The position numbers were made by a program, and so were the translations under genes. The notes beneath the pieces were generated by a model. The model did no database searches and was not told the DNA's origin. It saw only the letters and a list, made by a program, of their open reading frames with translations. A stretch of 64,000 nt of DNA from Phorcus lineatus (lineage: Eukaryota > Mollusca > Gastropoda > Trochida > Trochidae). The DNA lies in the NCBI GenBank assembly GCA_921293015.1, contig OV121095.1, positions 33,267,484-33,331,483 of the forward strand. Direction: 5' to 3'. This document shows, one piece after another, positions 1 to 12,639 of this stretch (position 1 is its first letter; each line of letters starts with the position of its first letter).

Positions 1-1182
1 AAACAATATTTAATCATTTCTAACGATATGACAATTCCACTTTCTTCAAATAAACATTTAAAAGATAATTACAAAGCATTTGCGTTCAAGGGTTTTACAG
101 CCATTTCAATGTTCTTAAGTGTTCAAAGCAATATCGTTTGTTTGAGCTTGCGTGACAATACGTTGTTAAACTTCTTTTTAAAACATGAACTCATTTCCTA
201 ACCTTAATTTCCTCTGCTATTAAGATTTCATCCGAAGGACAACAATAACGGTTATCAAGTTTGAAATTATTTCCCTTCAATTGATTTCGAATTCGAACTG
301 TCTAGACGAAAAGTGTATTTCGAAAATAGATCGCACAAGGATTCGTTTTTTGAGTTTTCAACGCAAATATTCTCTTTTCGTTCTTTAATATTCTTAGCCA
401 AAGTCACATGAAAAAACATGAATTGCGTTCTTTAGCGTAAGCTCCTTGAAGCGTTATCATAATGGAATTATAGTGTTTGTCTTATCGACTTAAGACTTCA
501 TAGCACTGCCCACTTTGAAGTCACGGAGATCAATTATTTTGACACCAAATAGACAATATGTACTCCGGAACTGGTCTGTATATTGTAAGACAATTCTAAA
601 GCAGAGAGGGCCTATGGACGTAGTTACATTGTATCGAGCATCGACTGAACGTACTTTTTCTTTTACAATAAAAGATATAGTCGACTAAATAAAAGTTTAC
701 GCTTTACTTGCCCTTTCATTTGGATAACAAGTAATCCATCGACAATGTCATCGATGGTTTATAATTGTTTAACCAGACTGACCTAGTTAGGCTTGGATGC
801 CTCGACATATTATTCTGTGTACAATCATTGATTTGTTAGTCTTGAGTATAATGCTACGGAAACAGTGGTCAGTTACAATAGATTCGGATCATTTTGCATA
901 ATGTGGGCCCTTTGGGTATATCTATTTGCATAGCTGTGCGACGCTGAATGAAGATTTTTATTACTTAAAGAGAATGCAAACAAATTAGTCTTAATTAGTT
1001 CAGCCAGAATTTCATGATTAAAGACAGATTCGTTAATAAATCAGCGATTTTGGTGTGGAAGTTTCAAAAGGGTTCAATGCTCGACATATTTTGTTAAAAT
1101 CGTGCTATCTAGTCAAAAACATGGTGTAAGACATTAGCAAAAAACGTTTATATGTAACTGCATGTATGTTGAGCACAGTAAT
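1..1182. other. No gene seen
   Basis: AT-rich sequence with no open frame of coding character and no clear repeat. I see nothing to annotate here beyond isolated short palindromes. Confidence 0.5.
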
Positions 1183-1503
1183 TAGTGGATAGCATGGTGG
1201 CCTATCACGCCAATGGACCGGATTATCCGGTTCGAATCCTTGTTCAGGCACCAATATTTGTAATCTGCGCCTTGCATTGTGATGTGTCCTTAGACAAAAC
1301 GCTTCATCCAAATTTTGCTTAATCTACCCTGCTGCACACATAGGTACCTGAACACCGGAAGATTTTTACCTATACGATTTTGCGAAGCGTTTGATAGGTT
1401 GCATCGAAGTGCAATTCTGTAAGAGTAATAATCGAATTTATGCGCTTTCAGCATGCCTTGTCATGAATATTGCGCGCTACAAAAAAGCTATTATTGAATA
1501 ATA
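1183..1503 (+). mobile_element. Degenerate tRNA-headed SINE
   Basis: The element starts with a tRNA-like head. A weak A box (tggatagcatgg) lies near 1186, and an exact B box, ggttcgaatcc, is at 1229-1239. The body then follows the same order of landmarks as the better copy at 19287-19632: a rotted form of gggcaagacacttcatcc, the motif ggtacctgaaca, a catgccttgtcatg block and a short ATT-rich end. Body and head differ from the 19.3 kb copy at many positions, so this is the older insertion. The open frame on the minus strand here is a by-product of the SINE. Confidence 0.75.
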
Positions 1504-2717
1504 TAATCAGCATTTTGAAAGTAAACCTCTTATGACAACCAGAATCGAGAAGCTGTGAATTGCGACGGAATCTTATGGAATTCATGATGGGCTTTTACTG
1601 CTTTTATTCGAAACCTGAACAATTCAATTTTGATCCGATTCGATTTTCAAATAACGAACCCATCAAAATTATAAAATCAAAACTATTGCAATTCTACTGA
1701 TGACATGACCAACACAGACGAAGACTATTCTGCGTCGTGATTTTAAGACATTTCCGTTAAACAATGTTGATGGGTGATTCTCCAACATAACCATCTTGCA
1801 TGTGACCAACACACGTCTCAGTGACATGCTTACCAAAGATTACGCCTTTAAACACTATTGACGACGTGACTTCTTTACGGCATAGACGTTTAACAAGGTT
1901 GATGGTGATGTTTTCTGTAGCTTCATCTTAGTCTGAGCTAAGTAGAGGTCTGAGTACCATATCTTCTCATTGGTGATGGCTCGTGGCTAGACTCGTTATA
2001 TTGTCTCCCTAATCCTCTTGGCTCTTCTGTGTTTGTCTTTTTCTCTGTATCTCTGACACTTCAGCCCATAAAAACTAGAGCTGATTTGTCGCTGTCCGGC
2101 GATAAAGTAATTGGGGTTGTAAATTTTGACGTCAGACATGATAGAAGTACTGATGCTTTTTTCATTATGCTCTTGTTTGCTAACCGCCGTAGAGTGCATT
2201 ACATATACTATAAGGTAGATGGACAGGGACATTCACTGTGTATAGACATGTAACGTGGATATTAATGTTAGTTAAAAGTACTTATGATACATTGCACATC
2301 TTCAACATCACGCAGAGACAAGCTCAATATGTGAAGTCATGTACATATCCAAAGGGGCAGTAGTTGACGTTATGTTCTAAGCCATCACAGATTGAACGAA
2401 TATGGAGAGTAATGGTGATTCCCCGGATATGTGAAATTGTTGAAATGTATCCTCTCAATTGAAAATTTTGCACCAGGGTGATACCATTGTAGTCTGATTA
2501 TTTACGCCTATGAGAGCCTTTCATTGAATCATTGGATTGTATGCTTGACGTGGGTGAGTTGATAAACATTTGGTGAAGGTTTTGTCCATATATAATTGTA
2601 TTAACTTAATAATTCATGATTATTAACTAAGCAAAGTGGCCATTTAACTAGCTCGGCAACATGTTGGATGGTCAATTAAAGAAAAAGTTTGTCTTTGGGG
2701 TCATGGCTACTTTAAAT
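1504..2717. other. No firm gene; overlapping open frames
   Basis: Open frames on both strands overlap at 1996-2253. The plus frame (74 codons) has a mixed composition but no motif I recognise, and the minus frame is basic at its N-terminus end of the interval. Neither is supported as a gene. A TGACGTCA octamer sits near 2128, and a short run, aggggcagtag, near 2353 resembles the terminal repeat of the MITEs at 48 and 51 kb but has no partner. Confidence 0.4.
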
Positions 2718-2918
2718 CTAGAGACATTCTAAGGTTACACTTGTATTTGAATTTGAAGGAACTGTGAAACCATGATCAACGAATATTGTTGCAACACTAA
2801 CGAGAAATGAGAACGTATTTTCTAAATGTCTTTTATCTAAAAAGTTACTCCCTTTATAGAACTCCCTAACTTTGAAATACATATTTATTTTCAAGAAGGG
2901 GTTAGTTATAACTATCAA
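2718..2918 (-). pseudogene. Possible immunoglobulin-domain scrap
   Basis: This 66-codon minus-strand frame ends with VPSNSNTSVTLECL and a stop. That ending resembles the A-B strands of an Ig domain, where a run such as 'SVTLEC' carries the first cysteine of the intradomain disulfide. No tryptophan core or second cysteine follows in frame. Ig domains are common in ectodomains of receptor tyrosine kinases, whose catalytic domain appears to be represented by fragments elsewhere on this strand. The match is short and could be chance. Confidence 0.15.
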
Positions 2919-4999
2919 GTATGGATCAAAAGATAAAATCAGATCATTGATGTCATCATGGTTAGTAAGAAAAATTGGAACTTGGACGTTAGATCATTAG
3001 TGTAACTTTAGATTGTTACTCAGCCTGATCAGTAGAACCCGAGGCTTGTAAATGATGTTGTTTTTGTCGTAAAGCTTGAACTCTCATTGTCCATTACTTC
3101 AGCTTAAGTCGACTAATTCTTGTTCACTTACTATGAAAATGCTCAACCTCTATATCATGCTTTCATACGATGTACATTCATATGATGTAACGCATCATAA
3201 TACTTGTTGATTTACATGTGATATATTTCATTATCGATTCAAAGTTAATGAAAGTTAGCTCTTTATCATACCTACAATGTAGATATCGCTTATAGGTGTT
3301 GCTTAATCTCACACAAGCAATAGCTGGTGTGTTAGCCAGTTTTAGATGATAAGTCACTTTATCGCTCCTGAAAAATTTCATTTTGGGCTTGGTTAAAAGG
3401 ACTATATATATTGCTATTTCTATTGGCCCGATGTCCTTCAAACTGAATAAAGTATTGATTTATTGACAGTTGCAAACATATAAAGTCAACAACATGTATG
3501 TTTCGGGTCTGTATTTTAAGAAAGCGACAGTGTATCTATAGCAGTGATAATGACCAGGGTTGTAAATCAGATGGGTCTATAGGTATTGGTGCTTTGCTTC
3601 TGCCAATTGGATTAACATCTTGTACACCATTAAGTAGTTCAAGAATGATTGTATACATAATCCAATAAGTCACTCAGAATACAATGTTAGAGATCGACAT
3701 TTTGTAAGATGTGACGGTCATTCTGAATCAAGAATCATTCATCCTGCTTAAGTTGAATATTTTGTTTTATTATTCAAGCCGAAAATGATAATTGATAGAA
3801 TTTAAGTACTTTTTTCAGGTAGTCTTATTTTACTACAAGTTGAGACTGGAAACAAAGTGAACAATTCAATCTACTCTGTGTTAATCACTATTCCCACAGA
3901 GCTTCAAAACATTTCGACTAGTTTTCGACGTGATCAAAACCTACCCTTAGTAACTGGTAGAACACTAATCAGTTACTGGACAGTAAGGAACACACTGAGC
4001 TAAAATCACCGAGTCAGATATTCAGAAAAGTCAACATCAATAACATAGATATTAGACTTTCCGACGCCTGCTGGTGAAAGCTTATATTAAGGCTTCAAAC
4101 GAACTTCCCGCGCCTGTTGTTCGCCATAATGGAGTTGGTAATCACATTATCTCCCTTAGCCGTGACCTCGACCTTGCCAGCAATCATCAAGAAGCCATCT
4201 TATTAGGGACCCTGGAACTAACTAAAGCAAATGCCTATGCACTTTCCCTGTAGCTCATTCTGTAAGTGGTCCTTATCATTGGAGTGTATCTCCTAAAGCT
4301 CAAGGAGATTGTATATTGTCCTATTTAGGAGGTAACGTCGTATCACAGACACGGGTTAGGTTTTGTCTGCAGTCAAAGCTGGTTGTATAGAGATAGTACT
4401 GGACTATATGGACGTTTATTAAGTAAGTAGATCTACAAGAGGTGCAAACGGACTCCCTGTACGACTGTAATAAAGTAGATAATGTCTCCCAAATGACATT
4501 TCCGAATATCAAATGGTATGCATCCTCAGATTATGTCCCATAGGAGTGGCGGTAGTATTTATTTGAAAGGTTTTATGTTTTGCCGAGCGGTGCTTAAAAT
4601 TGATATACAAACGTGCTTATAATGTTACAATAACTTAGCGTCAGATAATTATCTAACCTCGTCGTTCATTATGTGCTTTTTTGAGAATATGCTAGTTTTG
4701 ATTTCATGGTGTTGAAGTTGTATTTATACATTTTACCACTCTGTCATAGATTGATTATAAAATTCCATCTGGGGCTGTTTGGAATAAAGAAACTAGTGTT
4801 TTTAAGAATCATTGACTCGTATTTTCGTATTATGTATTAAAAAATATTGCAAGTGATTAAGATGATGGATTTTATTGCATTACTTCAGAATTTGAATATA
4901 ACACCGACCATTATTATCCGATAACGTTACCAGACGTCCTAAGGCATTAGTAAAACGTTACATTAATACTCCTTCAAAGCACATGCACATGCACACTCC
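2919..4999. other. No gene seen
   Basis: The interval holds only short open frames of low-complexity composition on the minus strand (3178-3441, 4321-4512). I see no domain motif, RNA gene or repeat array. Confidence 0.4.
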
Positions 5000-5515
5000 T
5001 TTGAAGTGTGTACAACTGCATCCTCGGTCACCAAAGGCCTTAATCATCCGACACTCTTCACAAATCACTCCAGGGAATTTGTTGGACATCGGCCGGGTTT
5101 GCATCAAATTTGCAATCAGGTTGTAAGAAATATGCTTATGAGCAACGTGTCAAGACGGGATGCAAGTTTCTTTAAGACGTTGAAGTCATTTTGCTTTACA
5201 GCTGCCTTGGTGGCAATGTTTTCAACACATAGTGCCATTCTTTAGTAGGTTGAGTTGGTTCATAGACCAATGGAATGAAACTGCTCCCTATGAAGCTCCT
5301 GTTATTTTTATTCTTTCAATTGATGTCACCAACGTCAAAGACAATCTTGAATGGTCAAGAATCCTGAGATAGCTGCGAAATCTTTTACTCTTCATTTGTT
5401 GGAACTTATATCCCCCTAATTGCAGTTTGACCGTAAACTTTCAAGTGTGAACAGCTGCATCCTTGGTCAACAAAGGCTTAATCAGTCGATACACTTCACG
5501 AATAACCCCATAGAA
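5000..5515 (+). repeat. Diverged direct duplication (two copies)
   Basis: The block at about 5000-5078 and the block at about 5440-5515 are diverged copies of one sequence. Both contain a form of gtgtacaactgcatcct, followed by ggtcaccaaaggc or ggtcaacaaaggc, then a cacttcacaaat-like stretch. The copies lie about 435 bp apart in direct orientation. A fragment with the same 'cagttgcatcctc' core recurs near 30863, so the unit may be a dispersed repeat. The plus-strand open frame at 5006-5245 is part of it and is not supported as a gene. Confidence 0.55.
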
Positions 5516-7067
5516 AGCTTTTACTCATATTACCCGACCTTAAGTCTGTTATGAAACATTACCAAATGAAAATCATTTGTACGAGATGTGTATTTTACGA
5601 TAACTCTCAGTTTTAAAACTTAAGCGTGTCGTAATACGTTTTTGTTATGCTCGAAGGTCCTATCGGCGAAGCAGTTTCATTGGTTACTCAAATAAATTAG
5701 AGATCTTTAGAGATTTTTCCTATGAAAAGTCCAAGGTGGAAGTACAGAAAATACAAATCATCAGAACATTCACTTTTATATGAAGCACTGGTATTTTTCT
5801 CCTTTTTAGTCTTCAAATTCACATTCCTGGCTGAGTTCGTGAAGGTTATTTCAATCTGTTCTAACATGATAAAACATTGTCTACACATTCATGTCGTCAG
5901 TTATCGTTGAAAGATTATGATTTTATTTAGAAGATATGCCGTCGAAGCTTGAAAAAGAACATAGCGTAGGAAAAAAATATATCGATTCTGGTTACTAAGG
6001 GACATTTTCATGAGAAAGTCAAATGGTACGTTTATTGATGTTGACACCATTATAATTCACAATTGGATATTCAGTAAGGATAAAGATTTGAAACATTTAC
6101 ATTTAAATGTATTTTTCAGTGCTCTCAAGTCAATGCAAATCGAAAATTATCAAAATAACACCATATTATCATGGAATGACACTTGTAAAATATTGAGAAC
6201 AAATTATACCTTTCAATTTTTAACTTTTTCTTTAAATGAGCATTCGAGTTTAAGTTAAGTTGATTCTGAGTAAGAGTTTCGTAAAGAAAATGATCATAGG
6301 GAGGAATGCATTAAATGACACTCAAATGAAATGTTAAATCACACATGTCTTTTATATCTTGATTCGGTGTTCAAGTTACTTGGAGGAACCACTCAAACGC
6401 TGAATCCCCTCTTCATGAAAGAGCATACAAATTGGTTGTTATGAGGATGGCACTTGGCTAGAATTGCAGGTTTCTGATCCGAAATTAGCCCTCAATTGCT
6501 GCCATTTACCATTTTACAAGCTAAAGGTTAGAACTGATTACTGATGTTATGCCTTCAGAAGTAATCTTATTCCTTGTTTTCTCCCTCGTTTGTTGAATTG
6601 TGAATAATAGACATTAGTTACAACGAATTTGTTGTATCTTTATTTTATTATGATATTTTATTTAGTGTACAATATTTTTTACGTTATTTCTTCAGCCTTA
6701 AGTCAAAATAAGAATATGATTTTCAAAGATGATGTGTTCGTTACAACTAATATTATCATCTATTTTAACTTTATTGTTTAATTTTTGCACTTTTAATGTT
6801 TCAACGAATAAACAGTAAGTTGTAGATTCGTATATATAATACACCAAAACGTGATCGGCTTTTATAGTTATATATCCATTTTAGACAATGACTTTGAAGT
6901 TAATAACGAGACCTATAAAGATTAACTTAAAAGGTCTCAATCTGGAAGACTCAGATTTCTGTCTGCACGATACACAACATCATGGTCATCTTCCTTCATA
7001 TATTGCCAATCAAGAAAATAATTGATAATGAAGAACGTGGCATTATTAGATCAATGTCATCTTCTTG
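5516..7067. other. No gene seen
   Basis: Very AT-rich DNA. An 82-codon plus-strand frame at 6010-6258 has several N-glycosylation-type sequons but no recognisable fold and no splice context I trust, so it is not called. Confidence 0.4.
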
Positions 7068-7265
7068 TCAAATCGAGTGACTCGCTGTGATGGCACCATG
7101 GATGTATTTCATCTTGTCAATTGCTGTCACTCTCGTGTCATCCAAGACAAAGGTGTTGACACTAATCAGGGTACCTCTGACAGTTTGGCTTGAAGGGTTC
7201 ACTGACAGTACACAATAGTAAGACGAACGATTATGTGATGTATAGGGTCCCGAACTTTTGCTCAT
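7068..7265 (-). pseudogene. Possible immunoglobulin F-G strand fragment
   Basis: The 65-codon minus-strand frame contains NRSSYYCVLSVNPSSQTV. This resembles the F strand of an Ig domain (the Y-x-C motif with the second disulfide cysteine) running into the F-G loop and a G strand (TLISVN). The first-cysteine half of the domain is not found in the same frame upstream. It lies about 3.4 kb downstream, in minus-strand terms, of the kinase-like remnant at 10701-10998. The similarity rests on one short stretch; an accidental open frame is the main alternative. Confidence 0.2.
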
Positions 7266-7339
7266 ATTTCATTATGAAAGTAGGTGTTACGAACTGGACA
7301 ATTATGCTAATTTAAGATTTTGGCCTGAAGATGTGTTGT

Positions 7340-8001
7340 GGGATGATCCATTGTTCTGATTGGCTTCTTGGAAGCCAAATGATGACGTTATTACGAGACT
7401 TGAGATGAAATAAATCCAATTTTGTGCTGTCTCTTTTTATGAATTATTATGCTTTCACGTTGTAAATTTACGTTGCTCATTTTGATGTAAGTATTACATC
7501 ATTTCATATCAGTGTGACTCAATTATGTAAAATATAGACAAAGGCAAACGCATTTCATATTGGGAGGATCCATTGTTCAGATTTACTTATTGGAAGCCAA
7601 ATAATAACTTTATTACGAGACTTGAGATAAAATAAAATCCAATATCTTGATGTCTATTCTTATTAAATATTATGCTTTTACGATGTACATTTACGTTACT
7701 CATTTTGATTTAAATATTACATCATTTCATATCAGTGTGACTCAATTATGTAAAATATAGACAAAGGCAAACGCATTTCATATTGGGATGAACCATTGTT
7801 CTTATTGGCTTCTTGGAAGCCAAATAATGACGTTATTACGAGACTTGAGATAAAATAAATCCAATATTTTGATGTCTCTTTTTATTAAATATTATGCTTT
7901 TACGTTGTACATTTACGTTGCTCATTTTGATGTAAATATTACATCATTTCATATCAGTGTGACTCAATTATGATGAAATATAGACAAAGGCAAACGCATT
8001 T
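7340..8001 (+). repeat. 222-bp tandem repeat, three copies
   Basis: Three head-to-tail copies begin at 7340, 7562 and 7785, giving periods of 222 and 223 bp. Each opens with gggatgatccattgttc or a close variant and ends with gacaaaggcaaacgcattt. Each unit contains a hairpin, ggcttcttggaagcc, intact in copies 1 and 3 and broken in copy 2. A second inverted repeat is gatgtaa-gta-ttacatc in copy 1. The copies differ by scattered substitutions, so the array is not a recent perfect amplification. It contains no credible open frame. Confidence 0.9.
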
Positions 8002-9982
8002 GTTGCAATTCATGTATAGGTTGCGATGGTAATCAGCTTGCTAATAAAGGAACAGCACAAGTTTATCAGAACTGATCTTATTCATAATCATATAACGTGC
8101 ATCCTCGTAACGACATACATGTATATGCCTCAGGCTATCGACTCGGTCCGAGAAAACTCATATTTCGTTCTGATCGACATCATCGTGTCATACTTGATGT
8201 TTAAATCATAAAATATTTTATCTCTTGGATCAGGGAGAAACGAATCAATTTAGATCATAAAAGACTATGGCGATATCATAATCGTAGTGACGATTCCTTA
8301 TATGATACGCAGGGATGAATATTAGGTAATAAATATGAAGGCTATTTCTGTGAATTCTCAGAGAATATTCATGAGTGAATTGTGGAAGTACGAATGTACG
8401 TATGCAAGCTTTGTTGTGATGATCGCAATGAATGTTCTAATTTGCTTATAAATGTGTAACGTGACAATGTGACAACATCATACAGGGACTAGAACAGGAA
8501 GATTTGATTACTTTGACATTCAGTTAAGAATGTATTACCAAAGAATGGATATCGAGACACAGCAGACTGAAATCTTACCAGTGTGTTAACAATTAATATG
8601 AATGTTTACACGGACTTAATGCAATTCTCTAGGTTTGAGGTAGACTCTTGATTTGACGAATTAGAAATGAACATTTATAAGTTTGTTTTACAATTTTCTC
8701 AAATTAACAAGATATTTTAACTGTCGTTGAAGTATTAAAGAAACAAAGTGTATAACATATAGAATAACAAAATATGACATCTTTGTTCTCGATGACAAGA
8801 TGATCAATCTTCGTCAACATTTCTGCAGATCTAGTAAATTGACTTGATAAATTAGTGCTCGTATTTGCGTTGTTACAGAAGTATAAAAACGGAGACGTGA
8901 AACGGAGATAACGTTGACATGAAATCATACATTTCCAGTCGCCTTTTTAAAATTTTCTCGCCCTTGCCTATTTTTATCTTTGCTCCTCGCTAATACTAAC
9001 GCTGCGCTAAATGTTTATATTTGCAGTGTGTGTTCTATATAAGGGAAATGAGCTGCTAATTGTCATTTACGCAAAGAACATTTTGTATCATTTATCATTA
9101 TCACTTACCTGTATATGAAATCATCTGTCATTCTAATTGGTGTTTAAGCAATTTTCGTTATATATCATTAAATATCATCAATATCATTATCATTCACGAA
9201 TTGATGAAGTCAACGGTTATCAACAGTTTGATGACGCTGTGATGTCACTGTAAATAAGTATGACGTCATACATCTAACGATATTGCACTATACTAGCATT
9301 AGTCTACAATAAAACTTTGAACTAGCTTGTCTTTAATTCGCGATTAATGATTATCGCGAATAAAACCCATCCCCTTAAGTTTAATTCGAAAAAAATGACA
9401 TAAATGCTTTTAAATAATAATTGATTGAATACATTTTTATCTCATCATGAAATGCGTGTTATATTTTTTATTTCTTTGAGTGAAGAACGCATCAATTTAC
9501 GAATTCAAACTGCCTTGATTACGTGAGTTAGTTTGTAAGAGTTGTCTTTTTATGATTTATCTTAATACTATTAGGTTTCGAACAGATGTAACGTATTCAA
9601 AACATTTCCACGATAACACTTCATTCAACTTATTTTTTCGGATCGATTCCGGCTTTCTTTGCTTTGTGGCTTGACGGATTCATTTAGTTAACGCTCTGGA
9701 ATTCGTAATCTAACGTTACATAGTAAAATGATATCTTCTCCTACGCTTGAATGTTTTAAATTGGATTAAATCATGAATGGCAATTTTTTGCAATCAACTC
9801 CTTTTCAGTGTTCGAGGTAATTTCCCTTTCCTATGGGTGCCCTTCAGAAAACTCTTCAAGCGTTATCACTTCCTTCGTCACTGCGTATCCTATTTAACTC
9901 TATGGCTTGTATAGAGTAACATTCCATATTGCTTTATTGCGGATCGTTGCAATAGCAGCCTCGTCGTTTTCAAAAGCCAACG
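8002..9982. other. No gene; small palindromes only
   Basis: The frames here (8026-8211, 8704-8928, 9060-9242) have no convincing domain. A fully palindromic CRE-type core, tatgacgtcata, lies near 9259-9270. An inverted repeat, attcgcgat...atcgcgaat, spans 9336-9361 with an 8-nt spacer. Their function is unknown. Confidence 0.4.
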
Positions 9983-10688
9983 TCAATTGTATATTTTATC
10001 CTTACAGTGGCATACAGTAATATAAGATCCTTTGGTGGAAGTGTTTAGAATTAACGTATTCCCGATCGATGCATTTTCCTTGATGATCCCATCAAAAGTG
10101 ATATTTGCTCCAATAAGGCAACAATCGCCCACAATCAATGTTGCCTCCATATCAAGCGTGAAACATGTTTGCAAAGGCGGCTACTAGTTCCGAATCCCGG
10201 CTTTTGCTTAATTAGATTTCCCCATAATTACTTCGAAAGCTTGCTTAGCAAGCTAGTGGCTCTTTTGTGAACAAGAAGAGAATGATTTTGTTGTTGGACC
10301 GAAACATTTATCGCTCTTGCCCTCATATTTAATCTCGCTAAAAGCAGTGATTGTCTAATGAATATTTTGCATATTGAATTTGAGTACACTGAGTGAGGTT
10401 TTGAGCAGGAAATTGTCAGTAGGCATTCACGAACAGGGCTATAAGTATTACTAATTGATGATTGTCCGTTTACCATATTTGATATAAAGGTAACGCTGGG
10501 TGACTTGTGTTTATCCTGGTTATTTCCAGATATGATCGCACTTGTAGTTCCTTTTTCAGCCTTAAAGAGACAATCTTTCTGAAAATAAATGGACAATTTA
10601 TTTGATAAAAGAATGGTGTTGTATCACGAGCAGATGAACATGTTTCGTTCTTTAAATATTCGTGACATTTAAGATCAGAGCATGACAC
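9983..10688 (-). pseudogene. Possible decayed Ig-like ectodomain region
   Basis: Three overlapping minus-strand frames (10470-10688, 10228-10596, 9983-10174) seem to share one decayed region, with the plausible sequence switching frame. The middle frame has KSPSVTFISNMVNG followed, 13 residues on, by LLTISCS, which looks like Ig strands A to B. The lower frame has ANITFDG and, later, SYITVCHC, which could be Ig E-F strands. No single frame holds a whole domain. The region lies immediately downstream of the kinase-like remnant at 10701-10998, as expected if a new receptor gene begins there. It is weakly supported; chance open frames are possible. Confidence 0.2.
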
Positions 10689-10700
10689 TTATTGGGTGCA

Positions 10701-10998
10701 TTATTTTATTCTCAACATGACAACCGGCATTCTTAAAACCTTCCTTTCATGGTGAACTGCCCAAGATACATAAAACCTAAACTGTTTTAGGAAATGATCA
10801 TGAAATTCGAATAATACTTTTTGTTGAATCATTCTCACCTTTATCCAAATACTCAGCGATGTGTTTCCTATAATTGATCCCACCATAGAAAGCCCAACCA
10901 TACGTGTACTTTAACAAGTGTAGATACCTGTAAACTATATTTGACAGAATGATCCAAATGAGGTTATTTTCTATAGAAATAATAACTCTGAATCTCAA
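10701..10998 (-). pseudogene. Tyrosine-kinase C-lobe remnant (helix F to RP region)
   Basis: Two overlapping minus-strand frames read like the C-terminal third of an animal tyrosine-kinase domain. The first has SNIVYRYLHLL, comparable to SDVWSFGVLL (subdomain IX). It continues with YTYGWAFYGGI, comparable to the TLGGxPYxG turn, and AEYLDKGE, comparable to helix G ending in 'LxxG'. The second frame resumes with RM, as in the familial 'GxRM', and then has VSWAVHHERK. This resembles 'xxCWAxxPxxRP' (subdomain XI), with C, P and R each one base change away. The jump between frames fits a 2-nt loss near 10838. It contains no intact catalytic residues because those precede this part. A GT donor (aaag/gtgaga) at the frame switch offers an alternative reading as an exon end. 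Confidence 0.5.
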
Positions 10999-12639
10999 TC
11001 ACGAGGAAAGAGTATTACAGGTTTCAGTTGCTTAAGCTTTAATTCCAAATACTACTCAATGTCTCAACTTAATCGTTGATTTGAGCAGTGAGGACGATTC
11101 TTAATGATTTGAAAAAAACTTTTGGGACTATCTTTTCCTCTAAATAATTACTTTCCAGAACGTTTTTTTTTTACGTAAATAAGTGCCCTTATAAGATACT
11201 AAATGACCCCGAAATTCAATTTCTCTGCAAATTTCTCATTAGCGTCATACTGATAACGTTCAGATGGAATTCACGGAGAGCCTTTTCGTTTATCTGTAGT
11301 TATAGCCGAATGATTGATCTATGGACAACAGTTATATTTCATTAACTACATCATTCTCACTCGCCCGCACGCGCACAACAAGCCGTGTCAGAAGGGATCT
11401 ATATTTAAGTATCAGTAATGCCACATAAAAGAGGGAGCGACATAGGATTTATTCTCCTCAAAAATTGAGTATTTCCAACGATATTTGACTTTTAGTATCG
11501 CAGGATGTGATGCGAGAAATGTTTCTGATTGTGTGCAATCGTGTGAGTTTGTCTCTGCTGTCAGGTCTGTTCATAATGAGCTCTTCGGTGCTACTGCCAT
11601 TGTGAGAGGGTGTTTTAGGTTTTTGAATTACGTTGGTTCTACTGATTTTAAATTCTTTGGTCTTTCTATCGGTTGTTCTGTCCGTTTTTCCGTTTTTCAG
11701 TCATTCCATAGATACTTTTCCTTGGAGGTTTCTCTGTACAAAGTCAATGATAACTCCTTTGACGTGCTGTCAGTTTTTCATTCCTTTTCCTTTTCTCCTG
11801 AGAGTCTGTCGGCTCTTCTGTCAGTTTTTCATTTTGATCACCGATATATCCACCAAGTTCTTCTATTTCTGTGTCCAATTACCCCCTGTTCTGTCGATTT
11901 GTTCCTATAACGGTTCGTGGGACATGGACAGTTGCAAGAAACGTTTATCTAAGCGGTTAGATAGGCCTCCTTTGAACTATGAAAGGTTAACATTTGAATT
12001 AGATGAAGTTTCTTCCTTCTCCCGAAACGACTTTTCTTATTAGGTTTGAAATGAGAGGATAGCCAATGAACAAATAACATAAAACGTCTAGTAAGAAAGG
12101 TCAGAACAACCTGACCCCGTCTGCTTGATAAGCTTACAAAATAATAAAACAACAACACAGTATTATAATAGCTTGATGTTGAGACAAACACGTTTTTCAA
12201 TCGTGAGGCAAAAACTCTTTAAATGTGATCTCAGCTGTAACCAGAGGAAGATACAAGGCGCCGTTCTGATTGATAATATCATCTTGCTGTGAACTGTATC
12301 GCAAACTAAAGCCAGGACAAAGAGAAGTCAGTTGACAGTTACAGACACAAAACCATTATTCAATGCGGATACCAAATCCCGCCGTGTCATCAAATTATAT
12401 ATCTATTCTTAATAAGCCCCTATCGTGACATCGCTGACACTCCCGGCATCTCAAATTGTGAGAGACATAGCCTGTGTTTACGCTTGGTATTTTCATCACA
12501 GACACTACCATATCTGTAGTCAGTCATGGTTGGCAACCTATAATCACAACGCTAACCCTTGCATTAGGGAAACGTTGTCCTCTTGCCATGTGTTATGATT
12601 GTATAAGAAAGGAATATTAAAGAGTAAGCCATATAAGGT
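10999..12639. other. No gene; longest open frame of window not supported
   Basis: The longest frame in the window, plus strand 11485-11910 (141 codons), overlaps another plus frame to 12043 (136 codons) and contains repeated ttctgtcagtttttcatt-type runs. These runs explain its openness and its phenylalanine/serine bias. The last 45 codons of the second frame (SWDMDSCKKRLSKRLDRP and on) have a more protein-like mix but match nothing I know. I do not call a gene. Confidence 0.35.

Noticed and set aside
1105-1311. Minus-strand open frame of 68 codons
   Set aside because: It lies across the head and body of a SINE and is a by-product of that repeat.
8026-8211. Plus-strand frame with KFIRTDLIHNHI, reminiscent of a kinase HRDL loop
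   Set aside because: Only one motif, no DFG or helix E around it and an AT-driven composition. It shows how easily a single loop-like match arises by chance.
11485-12043. Longest open frames in the window (141 and 136 codons)
   Set aside because: They overlap each other in different frames, are rich in Phe/Ser from ttctgt/ttttc repeats and show no domain or start/splice context.
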